Source: Ophioderma brevispina (Eukaryota > Echinodermata > Ophiuroidea > Amphilepidida > Ophiodermatidae). Taken from it: a DNA stretch of 64,000 bases. The notes beneath the pieces are model-generated. The model saw only the letters and a program-made list of their open reading frames with translations, ran no database searches and was not told where the DNA came from. Shown here in pieces: positions 62,096 to 64,000 of the stretch (position 1 is its first letter; each line of letters begins with the position of its first letter). Location: contig JAMKCH010084977.1 of NCBI GenBank assembly GCA_023653785.1, forward strand, positions 1-64,000, written 5' to 3'. Both the position numbers and the translations under genes were made by a program.

Positions 62096-62265
62096 TTTAA
62101 ATGGCTTATTATATTCGACGAAACGAAGGCGCCAGTGCGCCCAGGATTACCCACGATTTTGAGTTCCGTGAGAGTAATTTTACCTCTGACGAATAAAGCT
62201 CGTTGATAATCCAATGGGGCGCACTGAGCCCGTTTTCGTTTCGTCGAATATAATAAGCCATTTAA
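62096..62265. mobile_element. Hairpin MITE with ~31-bp near-perfect arms
   Basis: TTTAAATGGCTTATTATATT and CGACGAAACGAA at 62096-62127 are the exact inverse of TTCGTTTCGTCG and AATATAATAAGCCATTTAAA at 62236-62267. Weaker pairing (AGTGCGCCC with GGGGCGCACT) continues inward. Open frames through it are spurious. Confidence 0.85.
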
Positions 62266-62949
62266 AATGGCTATAATTGTTAACACAAATGACGTTATAT
62301 GCGGACCCAGCCATCTGATCTCTATAACAAGGATTGAGAAACTGTGCTTCGTAATTGAGATACTGGCGGTCATATTGGTCATCCAAAAACAGGGAACTGA
62401 AAAAGAGCAAGCAGGTGGTTATATAGAGCCGGGTCATTTTACATAAAATATGTTCCCAGTGAAATGGTGATAAACGAATAAACATTCTACAGAAATCAAG
62501 CCAATTCAGTGTGAGCTCCACAGCAGCCGTAACTCCCGCTGTGACATGGATTACCCCAACATCAGGTCACACACTGATGCCCATTGGAAAAAACGGGCAT
62601 TTTACTGTGGGACTTCCCATGAAAATTGGAAGACCGTGTAGATTTTTGTGGTCTATTTTTTGTTATTTATTTATCTTTATTCGGCAAAATCGACAAAACA
62701 TACCAAAAATAGCAAGTACTAATGAGACGTCTCAGTATCACACACAAAGAAACCAAGTCGATAAGCCAGCATAGCCAATTGAAAGTTGGCTGAATATTCC
62801 AGGCACTTATTTCCGATGGGGTCCCAAACAAAAATAGTGCATGCGAAAGGTGATAAGCTTAAAAATTACGAAAGAGGAGGAGACGCCAGGGAGATAAGCT
62901 TAGACAGTATTCCAGCCAGTTCTTGCGTCACAGGCCATAGTAGACAGAT

Positions 62950-64000
62950 GAATCTTGACCTGGTATTAAAGGAATTTTGTGGGTCAAATGACTGATGATA
63001 TCATGGTAATGAAGTTCCAGTCAAGGGTCCATGATAGACAAAAAGACTTGGAAGCAGACCACTACTCGGGGACATGAAATGAGATGAACTAGATATTGTG
63101 CGATAATTATGAGATTTGAGTTCTGGTAAAAAAATGTTGAAGTAACATGGACCCTTTGAATGAAAGACATTGAACAAATGATTGAGGCGCAATTGATTGA
63201 CTCTGTCTTGAATATTCAGACAGTTTATTTGAATCTAAGTGACCGGACAATGTTCTCGGGGAGACAAATGAGTACAAAACGAGCCCATTGTTGTTTTGGA
63301 GAACCTGTAATTTGCGCTGATGGGATATGTTGAGACCGTAATACCAGGAAGTGCAGCCCAAAATCGATATGACATGGTAAAAGAGCTGATCATAGATTCT
63401 TCCGTAATTTCTGATTGGGATACTAGGGAGTGGTATAAGAATTTTGAGTTTACACGGCCAAACTTTGGTTTATGGACAGAATTTACCATAGTGTTCCAGA
63501 AAGGTATTGCGTCAAGTGAACACCCAAATATTTGATTGAATCTTGGGGGGGGCTTTGATAATTTGATCATTGTAAGAAATATGAAAAATCGTATCCGACA
63601 AGTTTGTTATGGTTCCAAATAAAATTGATTCGGTCATTTCCAAACATGAAGTGATAGCTTATTGGAAGATATTAGCCACTTGTTGCATGATTCTAAAATC
63701 TGAAATAGACTACGAGAAATGACCTCGGGATCACTATGAGATAAAATAATCACACTATAACTGCATACAGAAGCAGCTTGCGTTGTGCAGAAGTTCCATG
63801 TCATTGCATAACATAAGTGAGCAGTGGGCCCAACAAGCTCCCTTGTGGAACGCCACAAGAAAGAGTATAAAGACGCCGAATTAACACCATCGATGCACAC
63901 CAGCTGCTGTCTGTTGGATAAATAGGATTTGAACCAATTGGGTCAATTCCAAAGCCTCAAGTTTTTGACAATGGATTGATGGTTCACGCTGTCAAAAGCT
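62950..64000 (-). mobile_element. Degenerate LINE (non-LTR) reverse transcriptase, 3' part, running off the window
   Basis: Read on the minus strand from the window edge, the pieces follow the usual order of a non-LTR reverse transcriptase of CR1/Jockey type. AFDSVNHQSIVKNL comes first, then WFKSYLSNRQQLVCIDGVNS, then a broken GVPQGSxLGP region, then IILSHSDPEVISRSLFQIL and NKWLISSNKLSLHVWK. The C-terminal thumb and tail follow: GCTSWYYGLNISHQRKLQVL, LNHLFNVFHSKGPCY. At least four frame changes and in-frame stops interrupt it. The catalytic YADD box is destroyed: LLYA is followed by a deletion at about 63753-63763. No 3' tail or target duplication was found; the recognisable coding match fades near 62950. 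Subfamily is uncertain. Confidence 0.8.

Overview
This is eukaryotic, AT-rich, gene-poor DNA, most likely from a marine invertebrate animal. The organism is inferred, not shown: the support is split exons with GT-AG signals, an ARM-TIR protein of a type I associate with invertebrates such as lancelets and echinoderms, a dense load of small inverted-repeat transposons, and long G/C runs. A deuterostome such as an echinoderm is my best guess. There are no operons, ribosome binding sites, CRISPR arrays, or recognisable rRNA or tRNA genes.

One host gene can be read with confidence. It lies on the minus strand between about 54.1 kb and 38.5 kb and encodes an armadillo-repeat protein with a C-terminal TIR domain. 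Exon 1 (52986-54089) carries the ARM repeats, exon 2 (51666-51952) the last ARM helices and the start of the TIR, exon 3 (47835-47936) the middle of the TIR, and a further exon the end of the TIR. That last exon is present twice (44707-44906 and 38523-38723), because a block of about 6.2 kb is tandemly duplicated at 33.3-45.8 kb. Splice phases agree from exon to exon. Single-base indels break the frame in exon 1, exon 2 and both last-exon copies, so the locus is either decayed or, more likely, affected by assembly errors. A 334-bp copy of the start of exon 1 sits just upstream (54242-54575). At the right edge (62.95-64.0 kb, minus strand) is the 3' part of a dead LINE reverse transcriptase.

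Layout: 0-15 kb is non-coding with scattered MITEs, microsatellites and G/C runs. 15.5-24.2 kb is three successive degenerate satellite fields around a 0.9-kb palindrome. 24.2-33 kb is non-coding with a TIR element at 29.4-30.1 kb and a TTTATCGATAAA-type palindromic array at 30.9-31.7 kb. 33.3-45.8 kb is the tandem duplication, each copy holding a seven-unit ~197-bp satellite built from ~22-bp subunits. 46-52 kb is introns of the ARM-TIR gene packed with TTAA-flanked MITEs, a hAT-type MITE with a perfect 8-bp target duplication, and two hairpin arrays. 54.6-64 kb is dominated by inverted-repeat elements, two of them over 500 bp, and ends in the LINE.

The satellite and duplicated regions (15.5-24.2 and 33.3-45.8 kb) differ between repeat copies largely by single-base indels. 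This looks like unpolished long-read sequence, and frame breaks there should be read with that in mind. All coordinates of non-coding elements are by eye and approximate to a few bases.
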